Below the pieces are notes generated by a model. That model was given only the letters and a program-made list of their open reading frames with translations, searched no databases and was not told the origin of the DNA. From NCBI GenBank assembly GCA_964512645.1, contig CAZEJS010000002.1, positions 111,687 through 175,686 of the forward strand: 64,000 nucleotides of DNA. The letters are read 5' to 3'. The stretch's first letter is position 1, and each line of letters starts with the position of its first letter. This DNA is from CAZEJS01 sp964512645. Its GTDB lineage: Bacteria; Actinomycetota; Geothermincolia; Fen-727; Anoxymicrobiaceae. The translations under genes and the position numbers were made by a program. Below, piece after piece: positions 15,830-24,465 of the stretch.

Positions 15830-16792
15830 ATGCATGAGATATTCGTACTGGCAGAGCACAGGCAGGGCGAGCTCCGGGACATCAGCTTCGAGATGCTGAC
15901 ACTCGCCGGCACCCTCGGCGGCAAGGTCACCGCGGTCCTTCTCGGAAGCGGCATGGACGATTTCGCCGCGAAACTGGCGCCGTCCGCGGACAGGGTGCTG
16001 GTTGTGGACGACCCGATGTTCGAGAACTTCAACGCGCTCGACTACCAGGCGGCCCTCAAGGCTCTTATCGAGGCGGAAAAGCCCCACCTGGTCATCGCGC
16101 CCAACACCGGGCAGGGCGTTGACCTGATCCCCTCTCTCGCCATCGAGATGGGCGTTCCGTTCACCACGGACATCATCGGGCTGGAGATCGAGGGCGACAA
16201 GCCCGTGGCCACCCGCGCCTACTACGGAGGCAAGATAAACGGCCGCCTCGAGTTCAAGGACGGCGACCTCTACGTGGTGGGGCTGCGCGAAGGCGCGATT
16301 CCCGCCGCCGAGGGCGCGAAGTCCGGCGAGATACAGAAGGTGGACAACCCCGTTGGCGCCGCCGCGGAAGCCCGCAAGTTCCTGGAATACGAGCAGCCCG
16401 CCGTGGGCGACGTGGACATCACCCAGTCCAACATGCTGGTGTCGCTCGGACGCGGCATTCGCGAGGACAAGAACGTGCCCATCATGGAAGAGCTCGCCGG
16501 GCTCATCGGCGCCGATGTCGCCGGAAGCCGGGCAGTCGTCGACGCCGGCTGGCTCCCGACCGACCGCCAGGTCGGCATCTCCGGCAAGACGGTGAAGCCC
16601 AAGCTGTACCTCGCGCTGGGCATCAGCGGCGCGTTCCAGCACGTGACCGGCATGAAGGGCTCCGACCTGGTGGTGGCGATCAACAAGGACCCGGATGCCC
16701 CGATATTCCAGTACGCCGACTTCGGCATCGTCGACGACCTGTTGAAAGTGGTGCCTGCCCTGATCGACAAGATCAAGGAGGTCAAGGGGTAG
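15830..16792 (+). CDS. etfA: Electron transfer flavoprotein subunit alpha
   Basis: 320 aa. Domain I (EIFVLAEHRQGELRDISFEML) is followed by the C-terminal FAD domain with VSLGRGI, AGSRAVVDAGWLP, QVGISGKTVKPKLYLALG, ISGAFQH and INKDPDAPIFQYADFG, all characteristic of EtfA. There is no N-terminal ferredoxin domain of the kind seen in some clostridial EtfA (CarE-like). It starts with no gap after etfB and precedes the HdrA gene by 22 bases with AAGGAGG between. Confidence 0.95.
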   Translation: MHEIFVLAEHRQGELRDISFEMLTLAGTLGGKVTAVLLGSGMDDFAAKLAPSADRVLVVDDPMFENFNALDYQAALKALIEAEKPHLVIAPNTGQGVDLIPSLAIEMGVPFTTDIIGLEIEGDKPVATRAYYGGKINGRLEFKDGDLYVVGLREGAIPAAEGAKSGEIQKVDNPVGAAAEARKFLEYEQPAVGDVDITQSNMLVSLGRGIREDKNVPIMEELAGLIGADVAGSRAVVDAGWLPTDRQVGISGKTVKPKLYLALGISGAFQHVTGMKGSDLVVAINKDPDAPIFQYADFGIVDDLLKVVPALIDKIKEVKG

Positions 16793-16814
16793 GCCCCCAA
16801 GGAGGACCTTGTAG

Positions 16815-18845
16815 ATGAACGGTTTAAGACCAAAGTTAGGTGTGTACGTCTGCCACTGCGGCATCAACATCGGCTCGGTGGTCGACGTCCCGGCGGTGGT
16901 CGAGCACGTCTCGAAGCTGCCGGGTGTGGCCGTCGCCCGCGAGTACACTTACATGTGCTCCGACCCGGGACAGAACCTGGTCAAGGAAGACATCAGGGAC
17001 GAGGGGCTCAACAGGGTAATAGTAGCCTCGTGTTCCCCCCGCATGCACGAGCCGACCTTCCGCAAGACGCTGAAAGAGGCCGGGCTGAACCCCTACTTCC
17101 TGGAGATGGCCAATATCAGGGAGCAGTGCTCCTGGGTGCACGAGGACCACGCGGAAGCGACTGAGAAGGCCAAGAAGCTCATCGAGGCCGCGGTGGCGAA
17201 GGCGCTTCTCCTGGAGGCGCTCGAGGAGAAGGAAGTGGACGTCATCCCGTCCTGCCTGATCATCGGCGCGGGGATCGCGGGTATCCAGGCGGCGCTCGAC
17301 ATAGCCGAGGCCGGGTTCAAGGTTTACCTGGTCGAGAAAACCCCCTCGGTGGGTGGGCACATGTCCCAGCTCGACAAGACCTTCCCCACCCTGGACTGCT
17401 CGGCGTGCATCCTGACACCGAAGATGGTGGACGTCGCCAACCACCCCAACATAGAGCTCATGACCTACTCGCAGGTCGAGGCGGTCGAGGGCTACGTGGG
17501 CAACTTCAAGGCCACTGTCCGAAAGCGCGCGCGCTACGTCGATTTCGACACCTGCACCGGCTGCGGCATCTGCGCCGAGAACTGCCGGCTGGCGGGACGC
17601 ATCCCCTCGGAGTTCGACGAGCAGATCGGGATGAGGAGCGCGGTCTACCTGCCGTTTCCGCAGGCTGTTCCCGCCAAGTACACGATCGACCCGGAACGGT
17701 GCCTTCAGCTCACCAAGGGGAAATGCGGGAAGGACGGCCCTGCCTGCCAGGCCGCGTGCACGGCGGGGGCGATCAACTTCGACCAGGAGGACGAGCTCGT
17801 CGAGATCGAGTGCGGCACGATAATCGTGGCCACGGGCTATGACGTGTTCGACATGAACAAGAAGCCGGAGTACGGCTGGGCCGACTACGAGAACGTGCTG
17901 ACCGGCCTGGAGTTCGAGCGTCTTGTCAGCGCTTCCGGACCCACCGGAGGCAAGCCGCTCCTGGGCAGGGACAAAAAGGGCGAGGGCGGCTACCTGCCCG
18001 AGAAGGTCGCGTTCATCCACTGCGTGGGTTCGCGCGACAAGTCCGTGGGCAACGAATACTGCTCGCGGGTGTGCTGCATGTACCTCGCCAAGCAGGCGCA
18101 CCTCATCAAGGACAAGCTGCCCGACGCCGAGATCACGGTCTTCTACATGGACGTGCGAGCCTTCGGCAAGGGGTTCGAGGAGTTCTACGACAGGGTGAGG
18201 CGCGAAGGGGTCCGCTACATCCGCGGCAACCCCAGCGAGATCTTCAAGAAGAACGTGGACCCCGAGGACCACGCCCTCGTCCTCAAGGTCGAGGACACGC
18301 TGACCGGGACACCCGTGGAGCACGAGGCGGACATGGTCGTGCTGGGCGTGGGCCTGGAGCCGCGCAAGGACGTCCGCGAGATCATCGACCTGTTCAAGCT
18401 CTCGCAGTCAACCGACGGCTTCTTCCTGGAGGCGCACCCGAAGCTCCGCCCCGTGGACACGGCTTCCGACGGCATCTTCCTGGCGGGCTGCTGCCAGGGC
18501 CCGAAGGATATCCCGGATACCGTCGCGCAGGCCAAGGGCGCGGCTTCCAGCGCGCTGATCCTCATGGCATACGGCAAGGTCAAGGTCGAAGCCCAGGTCT
18601 CGGTCGTCAGCGCCGACGAGTGCCGGGGATGCGGCTTCTGCGTGGAGGTGTGCCCCTTCGGCGCGATAGAGCTTGTGGACGAGAACCGCGCGGGCAACAT
18701 CGTCAAAGTGGCCAGCGTCAACGAGGCGCTCTGCAAGGGTTGCGGGAGCTGCGCGGCGGCGTGCCTGTCGGGGGCAATCCAGCCCAAGTCCTTCAAGGAT
18801 GAGCAGATACTGCCACAGATCGCAGTGCTAGGAGTGAAATCGTAA
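16815..18845 (+). CDS. hdrA: Heterodisulfide reductase subunit A-like FAD/Fe-S protein
   Basis: 676 aa; HdrA is the flavin hub of Hdr-type bifurcating complexes. N-terminal Cys region: VYVCHCGINIG, TYMCSDPGQ, VIVASCSPRMHEPTFR and EQCSWVH. FAD/Rossmann region near residue 150: IIGAGIAGIQAALDIAEAG, then GGHMSQLDKTFPTLDCSACI. An internal [4Fe-4S] motif is CTGCGICAENC, and the C-terminus has two more, CRGCGFCVEVCPFGAI and CKGCGSCAAACLSGAI. Length and order match class HdrA without an MvhD fusion; MvhD is the next gene (TAATG overlap). Inferred to split or join electrons between Etf, Flox and a low-potential carrier. Confidence 0.93.
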   Translation: MNGLRPKLGVYVCHCGINIGSVVDVPAVVEHVSKLPGVAVAREYTYMCSDPGQNLVKEDIRDEGLNRVIVASCSPRMHEPTFRKTLKEAGLNPYFLEMANIREQCSWVHEDHAEATEKAKKLIEAAVAKALLLEALEEKEVDVIPSCLIIGAGIAGIQAALDIAEAGFKVYLVEKTPSVGGHMSQLDKTFPTLDCSACILTPKMVDVANHPNIELMTYSQVEAVEGYVGNFKATVRKRARYVDFDTCTGCGICAENCRLAGRIPSEFDEQIGMRSAVYLPFPQAVPAKYTIDPERCLQLTKGKCGKDGPACQAACTAGAINFDQEDELVEIECGTIIVATGYDVFDMNKKPEYGWADYENVLTGLEFERLVSASGPTGGKPLLGRDKKGEGGYLPEKVAFIHCVGSRDKSVGNEYCSRVCCMYLAKQAHLIKDKLPDAEITVFYMDVRAFGKGFEEFYDRVRREGVRYIRGNPSEIFKKNVDPEDHALVLKVEDTLTGTPVEHEADMVVLGVGLEPRKDVREIIDLFKLSQSTDGFFLEAHPKLRPVDTASDGIFLAGCCQGPKDIPDTVAQAKGAASSALILMAYGKVKVEAQVSVVSADECRGCGFCVEVCPFGAIELVDENRAGNIVKVASVNEALCKGCGSCAAACLSGAIQPKSFKDEQILPQIAVLGVKS

Positions 18846-19276
18846 TGAGCGAAGAGTTCGAGCCCAACATAGTCGCGTTCCTGTGCAACTGGTGTTCTTA
18901 CGCGGGGGCGGACCTGGCGGGGACCTCGAGGACGCACTACCTGCCGAACATTAAGATCATCAGGGTGATGTGTTCGGGCAGGGTGAACCCGCTGTTCCTG
19001 GTCAACGCCCTCCAGCAGGGCGCCGACGGTGTGCTCATCTCGGGTTGCCACCCGGGCGACTGCCATTACCTGGAGGGCAACTTCTACGCCAGGCGGCGTT
19101 TCATGCTGATGCGCAAGCTCCTGGAGCACGTCGGGGTGGACCCCGGCCGTGTGAACATGAGCTGGGTATCTGCCTCCGAGGGCGCCAAGTTCAAGGACGT
19201 CATCGACGAGACCGTCGCAAAGGCCAAAGAGGCGGGTCCCATGGATCAATTCAGACGGAGGCAGATAAATTGGTAG
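18845..19276 (+). CDS. MvhD/FloxD-type [2Fe-2S] electron-transfer subunit
   Basis: 143 aa. The MvhD/FlpD family links HdrA to hydrogenase, formate dehydrogenase or Flox modules. Conserved cysteines appear in FLCNWCSYAGADLAG, RVMCSGRVNP and ISGCHPGDCHY; ARRRFMLMRKLLEHVGVDPGRV is diagnostic. ATG 18845 shares a base with the HdrA stop. The 3' end overlaps the TTG start of the next gene. No hydrogenase genes accompany it, and the downstream Fe-S and NAD(P)/FAD subunits make the Flox comparison the closest one. Confidence 0.93.
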   Translation: MSEEFEPNIVAFLCNWCSYAGADLAGTSRTHYLPNIKIIRVMCSGRVNPLFLVNALQQGADGVLISGCHPGDCHYLEGNFYARRRFMLMRKLLEHVGVDPGRVNMSWVSASEGAKFKDVIDETVAKAKEAGPMDQFRRRQINW

Positions 19277-20253
19277 ACGAAAAAAAGCTGAGGGACAAGG
19301 CCAGGGAGGTACTGGCCCGCGATGACGTGAGGCGCCTCATAGGCTGGAAGCGGGGGACCTGCGGGTACGAGTCCGCCCCCGCGGTCATCACCGATGCCTC
19401 CGAGGCCGACCGGTTGATCTTCGACCCGACATGCGTGCAGAACCCGGCCAGCTTCATCACCCTCGAGGAAAAGAGGCCGGTCCCGCGAGGCGGCGAGCCC
19501 GACACCCGCAAGATAGCGGTCATCGTCAAAGGATGCGATTCCCGGGCGATCGTCCAGCACCTCGTGGAAAAGGCGTACGACCGCGACAGCGTGATCGTAC
19601 TCGGCGCCCCGTGCACCGGCGTGATAAGCAGGCGAAAGGCCAAGGCGATGTTCGGTGAACCGACGGAGCCCGTGGAGATCATCGAGGAGGGCGACCGCTT
19701 CATCCTCACCATCGACGGCGAGAAGAAGGAGGCGGCGAGGAAAGACCTTCTCGCCGATAAGTGCCTGCGCTGCAGGTTCCCGAACCCCCTGATAGCGGAC
19801 GAACTGCTCTGGGACGAGGTGGAGAAGTGGGCCGACGACGACTTTTCCGACGTCGATGAATTCGAGAAGATGTCTCCGGGGGACAAGTGGAAATTCTGGG
19901 AGGAGCAGTTCTCGAAGTGCGTCCGCTGTTACTCCTGCCGCAACGTCTGCCCCATGTGCTACTGCGTCGAGTGCGTGGTGCAGAAGATGAACCCGCAGTG
20001 GACCCGGCGTTCGACGGACATCAGCGAAAACACCGCGTACCACGTCCAGAGGGCCTGGCACCTCTCGGGCAGGTGCATCGAGTGCGGGGAGTGCGAGCGG
20101 GTCTGCCCCGTGGACATACCGATAATGACGCTCAACCGCAAGATGACGCGGGACGTGGCCAGGATGTTCGAGTACGAGCCCGGCGTCAACGTCGAGGCCG
20201 AGCCGCTGCTGGCCTGCTACAACCCCCAGGACCCCGAAGAATACATAATGTAG
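19270..20253 (+). CDS. Flox-type Fe-S subunit (FrhB/FdhB-like region plus 4Fe-4S dicluster)
   Basis: 327 aa, start TTG 19270 with GGAGG at 19257-19261; the start lies inside the last codons of the MvhD gene. The first half resembles the F420-hydrogenase/formate-dehydrogenase beta family (GWKRGTCGYE, IFDPTCVQNP, IVKGCDSRAIVQHL, LGAPCTGVIS). The second half is Cys-rich: CLRCRFPNP, CVRCYSCRNVCPMCYCVEC, and a standard CIECGECERVCPVDIP. It likely carries several [4Fe-4S] clusters between the flavin subunit and MvhD/HdrA. The order MvhD, this gene, second Fe-S subunit, FNR-like subunit corresponds to floxD, B, C, A in rearranged form; B versus C assignment is uncertain. Confidence 0.82.
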   Translation: MVDEKKLRDKAREVLARDDVRRLIGWKRGTCGYESAPAVITDASEADRLIFDPTCVQNPASFITLEEKRPVPRGGEPDTRKIAVIVKGCDSRAIVQHLVEKAYDRDSVIVLGAPCTGVISRRKAKAMFGEPTEPVEIIEEGDRFILTIDGEKKEAARKDLLADKCLRCRFPNPLIADELLWDEVEKWADDDFSDVDEFEKMSPGDKWKFWEEQFSKCVRCYSCRNVCPMCYCVECVVQKMNPQWTRRSTDISENTAYHVQRAWHLSGRCIECGECERVCPVDIPIMTLNRKMTRDVARMFEYEPGVNVEAEPLLACYNPQDPEEYIM

Positions 20254-20264
20254 GTGGGTGACAC

Positions 20265-21299
20265 ATGGCAGACTACAAGTTCGCGAAAGACAAGCTGGCC
20301 GAGGTGATCGGCGCGCTGGAGGGGTACCAGGTGTTCGCCCCTATGGCGGTCGATGACGTGGTCCGCTTCAAGCCGGTGGAGGACCCGGCCGAGGTCAGCC
20401 TGGACTTCCACAACTCCAACGTCCCTCCAAAGGAGTTGATGTTCCCGCAGACGGAGACCCTCTTCAAGTACAGGGTCGGTTCGACGGACATCGAGCCGGA
20501 GGTGCCGGAGGAGTCGGCAAAAAGGCTGGTTTTCGGGATCCGGCCGTGCGACGCGATGGCGTACACGATAGTCGACCACCTTTACTCCTGGGACTTCCCG
20601 GACCCCTACTACCAGAAGAGGCGTGAGAGCACGGTGCTGTTCGGGCTGGCCTGCGCCGAGCCGATGTCAAGCTGCTTCTGCCCGTCGCTGGGAGGAGGGC
20701 CGGCCTCCGAGAAGGGGCTCGACGCGCTGATGTTCGACCTCGGGGACACCTTCTACGTGAAGACCATTACCGACAGTGGCGAAGAAGCGGCGAAGGCCAT
20801 GGGCCTCGAGGCGGCGTCCGAGACCGAGGTGAAGGCCGCGCAGGCCCAGGAGGCCGAGGCGCTCGCCGGGATCAAGCGGTCCATTGACACCGAAGGCATT
20901 CCCGAGAAACTCCCGGCGCTCTACGACCACCCGTTCTGGGAACAGTTCTCGGACAGGTGTCTCTCCTGCGGGATATGCACGTTCCTGTGCCCGACCTGCC
21001 ACTGCTTCGACATCCAGGACGAGGTCGAGGCGTTCGACGGCAGGCGCGCGCGCATGTGGGACACCTGCATGTTCGCCGAGTACACGGCCCACACCTCGGG
21101 GCACAACCCCAGGCCGACCCGCAAGGAGCGCACCCGCAACAGGATAAGCCACAAGTACTCTTACTTCCCGGAGAAATTCGACGTGATAGCCTGTGTCGGC
21201 TGCGGGCGCTGTATCTATTTCTGCCCCGTGAACATCGACATACTGGACATCCTCGAGAAGTCCAAGCAGGCTCCAGTCAAGGAGGAAAAGCCGGCATGA
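20265..21299 (+). CDS. Flox/AsrA/HydB-like 4Fe-4S dicluster subunit
   Basis: 344 aa. The N-terminal half matches the sulfhydrogenase beta/anaerobic sulfite reductase A family (VFAPMAVDDVVRF, PKELMFPQTE, FGIRPCDAMAYTIVDHLY, GLACAEPMSSCFC). The C-terminal half has two cluster motifs, CLSCGICTFLCPTCHC and CVGCGRCIYFCPVNIDI. Between them lies an Ala/Glu-rich helical stretch near residues 170-205. ATG 20265 follows TAGGTGGGTGAC. Its last four bases overlap the start of the FAD/NAD(P) subunit. In homologous complexes this protein passes electrons from the FNR-like subunit to the rest. Confidence 0.88.
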   Translation: MADYKFAKDKLAEVIGALEGYQVFAPMAVDDVVRFKPVEDPAEVSLDFHNSNVPPKELMFPQTETLFKYRVGSTDIEPEVPEESAKRLVFGIRPCDAMAYTIVDHLYSWDFPDPYYQKRRESTVLFGLACAEPMSSCFCPSLGGGPASEKGLDALMFDLGDTFYVKTITDSGEEAAKAMGLEAASETEVKAAQAQEAEALAGIKRSIDTEGIPEKLPALYDHPFWEQFSDRCLSCGICTFLCPTCHCFDIQDEVEAFDGRRARMWDTCMFAEYTAHTSGHNPRPTRKERTRNRISHKYSYFPEKFDVIACVGCGRCIYFCPVNIDILDILEKSKQAPVKEEKPA

Positions 21300-22144
21300 T
21301 GGACGAAAGCAATCCCTATCTTCCATACGTCGTCAGGATCGAGGATGCCTGGTACGAGACCCCCGTGGGCGACAGGGCGGTCAAGACCTTCAAGGTTACT
21401 TTCACCGACGACAAGGTGTGGGACACCTGGAGCCACAGGCCCGGCAACTGCGCCATGGTGGGGCGCCTGGGCATAGGCGAGTCGATGTTCTGCATTTCCT
21501 CCTCCCCGACCGAGGAAGGATACCTGCGGTTCTCGATAATGCAGGCGGGGAAGGTCACCACCGCGATCCACGAACTCGAGGCCGGGGACACCCTGACGGT
21601 CAGGGGGCCGCTCGGCAACTCTTTCCCCATGGAGGAGTGGGAAGGCAAGAACATCGTTTCGATCGGCGGCGGCATCGGCCAGGCGCCCCTCCGCCCGGTG
21701 ATCAATTACATCAGGGACAACAAGGGCAAGTACGGAAAGCTCTCGGTGCTCTACGGCGCCCGCACCTCCGACCTCCTATGCTTCAAGCAGGAGTTCGATG
21801 AGTACGAAGAGGAAGGCACCGAATGCCACCTCGCCATCGACATCGAAGAAGAGGGCTGGGGGCACTTCGTCGGTTTCGTCCCCGACCTGCTGGCCAAGGT
21901 GGCGCCCTCGCCCGAGGAGACTATAGCCGTCACCTGCGGCCCGCCGATACTCATCAAGTTCGTGACCCAGGGGCTGGAGAAGCTCGGTTTCAGCGCCGAG
22001 CAGATCTACACCACCCTCGAGGAGCGCATGAAGTGCGGAATCGGCAAGTGCGGGCGCTGCAACGTGGGCAGCAAGTACGTCTGCAAGGACGGGCCGGTCT
22101 TCAGCTACGCGGAACTCAAGACGATCCCCGAGGCGTTCGCCTGA
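21296..22144 (+). CDS. FloxA/AsrB/HydG-like FAD- and NAD(P)-binding oxidoreductase subunit
   Basis: 282 aa, start ATG 21296 with GGAGG at 21281-21285 and an ATGA overlap. Ferredoxin-NADP reductase fold: the FAD half contains GDRAVKTFKVTF, GESMFCISSSPTEEG and LTVRGPLGNSFPM, and the NAD(P) half SIGGGIGQAPLRPVI and VTCGPPILIKFV. The C-terminal cysteines MKCGIGKCGRCNVG and YVCKDGPVF form a [2Fe-2S] site as in PyrK/HydG. It provides the pyridine-nucleotide end of the complex. It is the last gene of the operon; a hairpin terminator follows 57 bases later. Confidence 0.92.
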   Translation: MMDESNPYLPYVVRIEDAWYETPVGDRAVKTFKVTFTDDKVWDTWSHRPGNCAMVGRLGIGESMFCISSSPTEEGYLRFSIMQAGKVTTAIHELEAGDTLTVRGPLGNSFPMEEWEGKNIVSIGGGIGQAPLRPVINYIRDNKGKYGKLSVLYGARTSDLLCFKQEFDEYEEEGTECHLAIDIEEEGWGHFVGFVPDLLAKVAPSPEETIAVTCGPPILIKFVTQGLEKLGFSAEQIYTTLEERMKCGIGKCGRCNVGSKYVCKDGPVFSYAELKTIPEAFA

Positions 22145-22201
22145 TGTAAGCGGCGCCGCCGCCGTGAGGCCCGGCGCCTGTCGCGGGTCACTCGATGTAA
22201 C

Positions 22202-22227
22202 GAAGGCGGGTCCTAAAGCCCGCCTTC
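22202..22227. terminator. Strong bidirectional hairpin terminator
   Basis: GAAGGCGGG (22202-22210) and CCCGCCTTC (22219-22227) form a 9-bp stem with an 8-base loop, followed by TTCTGTCT. It ends the Hdr/Etf/Flox operon on the plus strand. The stop codon of the convergent methyltransferase lies in the loop, so it may serve both strands. Confidence 0.85.
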
Positions 22228-23109
22228 TTCTGTCTCGTCCAACTTCGCCGGCTCCGGCGCCTGGCGCGCCGGCACCGCGCTGCGCCTCCCGCTGAAGAAC
22301 AGTATCGAATTGACCTTCCTGGTGACGATGTTCGTGATGCCGCGCGCCTCGAGCGCCTCCAGCAACTCGTCCTCTGTGTGGACGGGGCGCGTCACGTACC
22401 CGAGCCAGGAACTTATCCCGCCCATGATGACGTCGGTGAGCCAGCGCTCTCCGCGCACGTAGGTCGAGCCCGCGAGCTTGCCGTTGGGCTTGAGCATCCG
22501 CACGAGCTCGTCCAGCGCCCTGTCTTTCTCGGGGAAAGCGTCGATGCCGTTCATGGTCAGGACTCCCGAGAACGCGCCGTCGGCGAACGGTAGGCTACGC
22601 ACGTCGGTCCGCACCAGCATCACGTTGCCGAAGTCCTCCGCCCGCACCTTCTCGAGGGCCGACTCGAGCATCGCCCTGCTGTAATCCGCGGCGATAAAAT
22701 CGAGGTTCGACTGAAGGCTGTACTCGCCCGCGGTGAAAACCCCGGTCCCGACAGGTATGTCGAGGAAGTACCCCGGGTCGCAGTCGGACGCAACGCTGTC
22801 GAGCAGCTCGAAGAGGAGCGGGATGAACTTGGTCGTGCCCCACATCGCCTGGTTCTTGAAACGGGCGAACGCGCTCGCGCCGGTGACGTTCTTCTCGTAG
22901 CGCCGCCCCGCAATGCGATCGAAAGCCCTGTTGACGCGCTTCTGCCTCCCGTCGTCCTCTCCGGGCACGAAGTCGGCTATCTCGTCCCTCACCCTGTAGG
23001 CGTGAAGGACCTCGCCGTCACAGCAGTACGAGTAGGCCCGCGGCATATAGCGCATCGAGGCGCCGCAGGCCGGGCAGCGCAGGAGGGTGGCCAGGCGCTC
23101 GTGGTTCAA
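22213..23109 (-). CDS. Class I SAM-dependent methyltransferase with N-terminal zinc-finger-like segment
   Basis: 298 aa from a TTG start (23109), preceded by GGGGAG and overlapping the stop of the upstream membrane-protein gene (TTGA). The N-terminus is Trm112-like with LRCPACGASM and a following CC (YSYCCDGEVL). The UbiE-like methyltransferase core has motif I FLDIPVGTGVF, motif II ADYSRAMLESALEK, LVRTDVRSLPFADGAFS and LDELVRMLKPNGKLAGS. Substrate unknown; the overall shape resembles RlmA(I)- and ubiquinone/menaquinone-type enzymes. It ends in the loop of the shared terminator. Confidence 0.85.
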   Translation of the reverse strand: MNHERLATLLRCPACGASMRYMPRAYSYCCDGEVLHAYRVRDEIADFVPGEDDGRQKRVNRAFDRIAGRRYEKNVTGASAFARFKNQAMWGTTKFIPLLFELLDSVASDCDPGYFLDIPVGTGVFTAGEYSLQSNLDFIAADYSRAMLESALEKVRAEDFGNVMLVRTDVRSLPFADGAFSGVLTMNGIDAFPEKDRALDELVRMLKPNGKLAGSTYVRGERWLTDVIMGGISSWLGYVTRPVHTEDELLEALEARGITNIVTRKVNSILFFSGRRSAVPARQAPEPAKLDETEEGGL

Positions 23110-23483
23110 GGGGACTCTCCCCTTTCCGTCCCGGGCACGCCCCCGGCGGACGGATCGCCCGGTCCGCTCCCGCCGTCCCGCCGCCCGGGCGCTCCCTCCG
23201 GGTCGCCGCCGGAGGCTTCTCCGTCTACGGCCGCGTCGAGCCGTCCCGCTATCATCACACCGAGGCGCCGGGCGCGAACCGTCTGGCTGGCCATGACACC
23301 CGCGAAAACCAGGGCCGCCGCCGCGAGGATCAGGGCCGCTATGTCGTGGGGGAGCCTGACGAAATACGATACGACCAGGGCCGCCGCCAGTACAGTCAGT
23401 ACCGCCGATGCCGCAAGGCAGATGTGAGAGCGGGCCCTCACTTTCCTGAGGTCGGCGAGCATCTCTTCTTCGCTGATCACCAT
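23106..23483 (-). CDS. Small two-helix membrane protein of unknown function
   Basis: 125 aa from ATG 23483 (GAAGG upstream). After a charged start (ISEEEMLADLRKVRAR) come two hydrophobic helices, about 20-42 (ICLAASAVLTVLAAALVVSYF) and 46-68 (DIAALILAAAALVFAGVM), then a Gly/Pro/Asp-rich tail likely disordered. I do not recognise a family. It is translationally coupled to the methyltransferase. The longer reading frame up to 23630 is low-complexity Arg/Gly and is not supported as coding. Confidence 0.6.
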   Translation of the reverse strand: MVISEEEMLADLRKVRARSHICLAASAVLTVLAAALVVSYFVRLPHDIAALILAAAALVFAGVMASQTVRARRLGVMIAGRLDAAVDGEASGGDPEGAPGRRDGGSGPGDPSAGGVPGTERGESP

Positions 23484-23646
23484 CTCGTACCTTCGCTTTC
23501 CGCAAACTAGTATTCGCCCAGGCCGCCCACCAACACCTTCACCCGGAGAGATCCCCGGGCGTCCGGCAGCGCGCGGGCGGCCGTCAACCGGGCGGCGGAG
23601 CCGCGGGACGGCGCGCCGGCGTCCCGTCACCGGGGGACGGACTTGC

Positions 23647-23652
23647 TATAAT
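23647..23652 (+). promoter_or_regulatory. Putative -10 element of the MscS gene
   Basis: TATAAT lies 34 bases before ATG 23686, in the divergent gap 23484-23685. No good -35 is visible. The rest of the gap is GC-rich without recognisable features. Confidence 0.45.
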
Positions 23653-23685
23653 AGCCCCTGCCCGGAACGCGACAGGAGGCTGGTC

Positions 23686-24465
23686 ATGGCCCGCGCGGTT
23701 CAGGTCGCTTCGATAGGCAGGGCGTTCGGCGACCTCTGGAAAGACATAACGGACGTGGGGCCGAGGTGGCTGGTGGCCCTGGCGGTACTGGTCGCCACCT
23801 GGCTCATCGCCAGGCTGGCGCGGATGCTGGTGCAGAAGGCGGTGGGCAGGACGAGCACCCAGGGGCACGTGGACCTCCTCATCGCCCGCGGCGCGGGGGG
23901 GCTCGTCTGGCTGGCGGGGACGATGGTCGCCCTCAGCGAGATCGGGATGAGCTTCTCGGCGGCCCTGGCCACGGTCGGGCTGGCCTCGGTGGGGATCGGC
24001 TTCGCGCTCCAGGGCGTGCTCAGCAACCTCTTCTCGGGGATCATCCTCCTGGTGCAGCACCCGTTCACCATCGGCGACCAGATAAGGGTCGGGGACCAGG
24101 AGGGCATGGTCGAGAACATACGGGTAAGGGACACCCAGATACTGACTTACGACGGGCGGCGGGTGTTCATACCGAACAAAACGGTGTTCGACAGCCCGAT
24201 AACCAATTACTCGGCGACGCCCACGATGCGCATCGACCTGAGAGTTCCCCTCGAGGGCGGGCAGGAGCTGGCGGTCGAGAGGAAGCGCGCGCTCGAGGCG
24301 ATGATGGATTGCGACGGCGTCCTCCGGCAGCCGGAGCCGCTGGTCCTGGTCGAGACTGACAAGGAGGCCACCGTGCTGGTGCTGCGCTTCTGGGCCTCTT
24401 CGGACCGCAACCGCGCGAGCAGGCTCGAATCCGCAGTGCTCGAGAAACTCAAGCAGGCGGTCTAG
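23686..24465 (+). CDS. Small-conductance mechanosensitive channel (MscS family)
   Basis: 259 aa. Three hydrophobic helices: about 26-48, 64-84 and the pore helix TM3 around 88-118 (SVGIGFALQGVLSNLFSGI, a strong MscS signature). The beta domain follows (HPFTIGDQIRVGDQEGMVENI, TYDGRRVFIPNKTVF) and the alpha/beta cage domain at the C-terminus. Relieves hypo-osmotic stress at the plasma membrane. ATG 23686 follows ACAGGAGGCTGGTC. It converges with the Gfo/Idh gene with a 4-base overlap. Confidence 0.95.
   Translation: MARAVQVASIGRAFGDLWKDITDVGPRWLVALAVLVATWLIARLARMLVQKAVGRTSTQGHVDLLIARGAGGLVWLAGTMVALSEIGMSFSAALATVGLASVGIGFALQGVLSNLFSGIILLVQHPFTIGDQIRVGDQEGMVENIRVRDTQILTYDGRRVFIPNKTVFDSPITNYSATPTMRIDLRVPLEGGQELAVERKRALEAMMDCDGVLRQPEPLVLVETDKEATVLVLRFWASSDRNRASRLESAVLEKLKQAV

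Noticed and set aside
23484..23630. Longer start for the two-helix membrane protein
   Set aside because: The added residues are Arg/Gly/Pro low complexity in a divergent promoter region; ATG 23483 has a ribosome-binding site.
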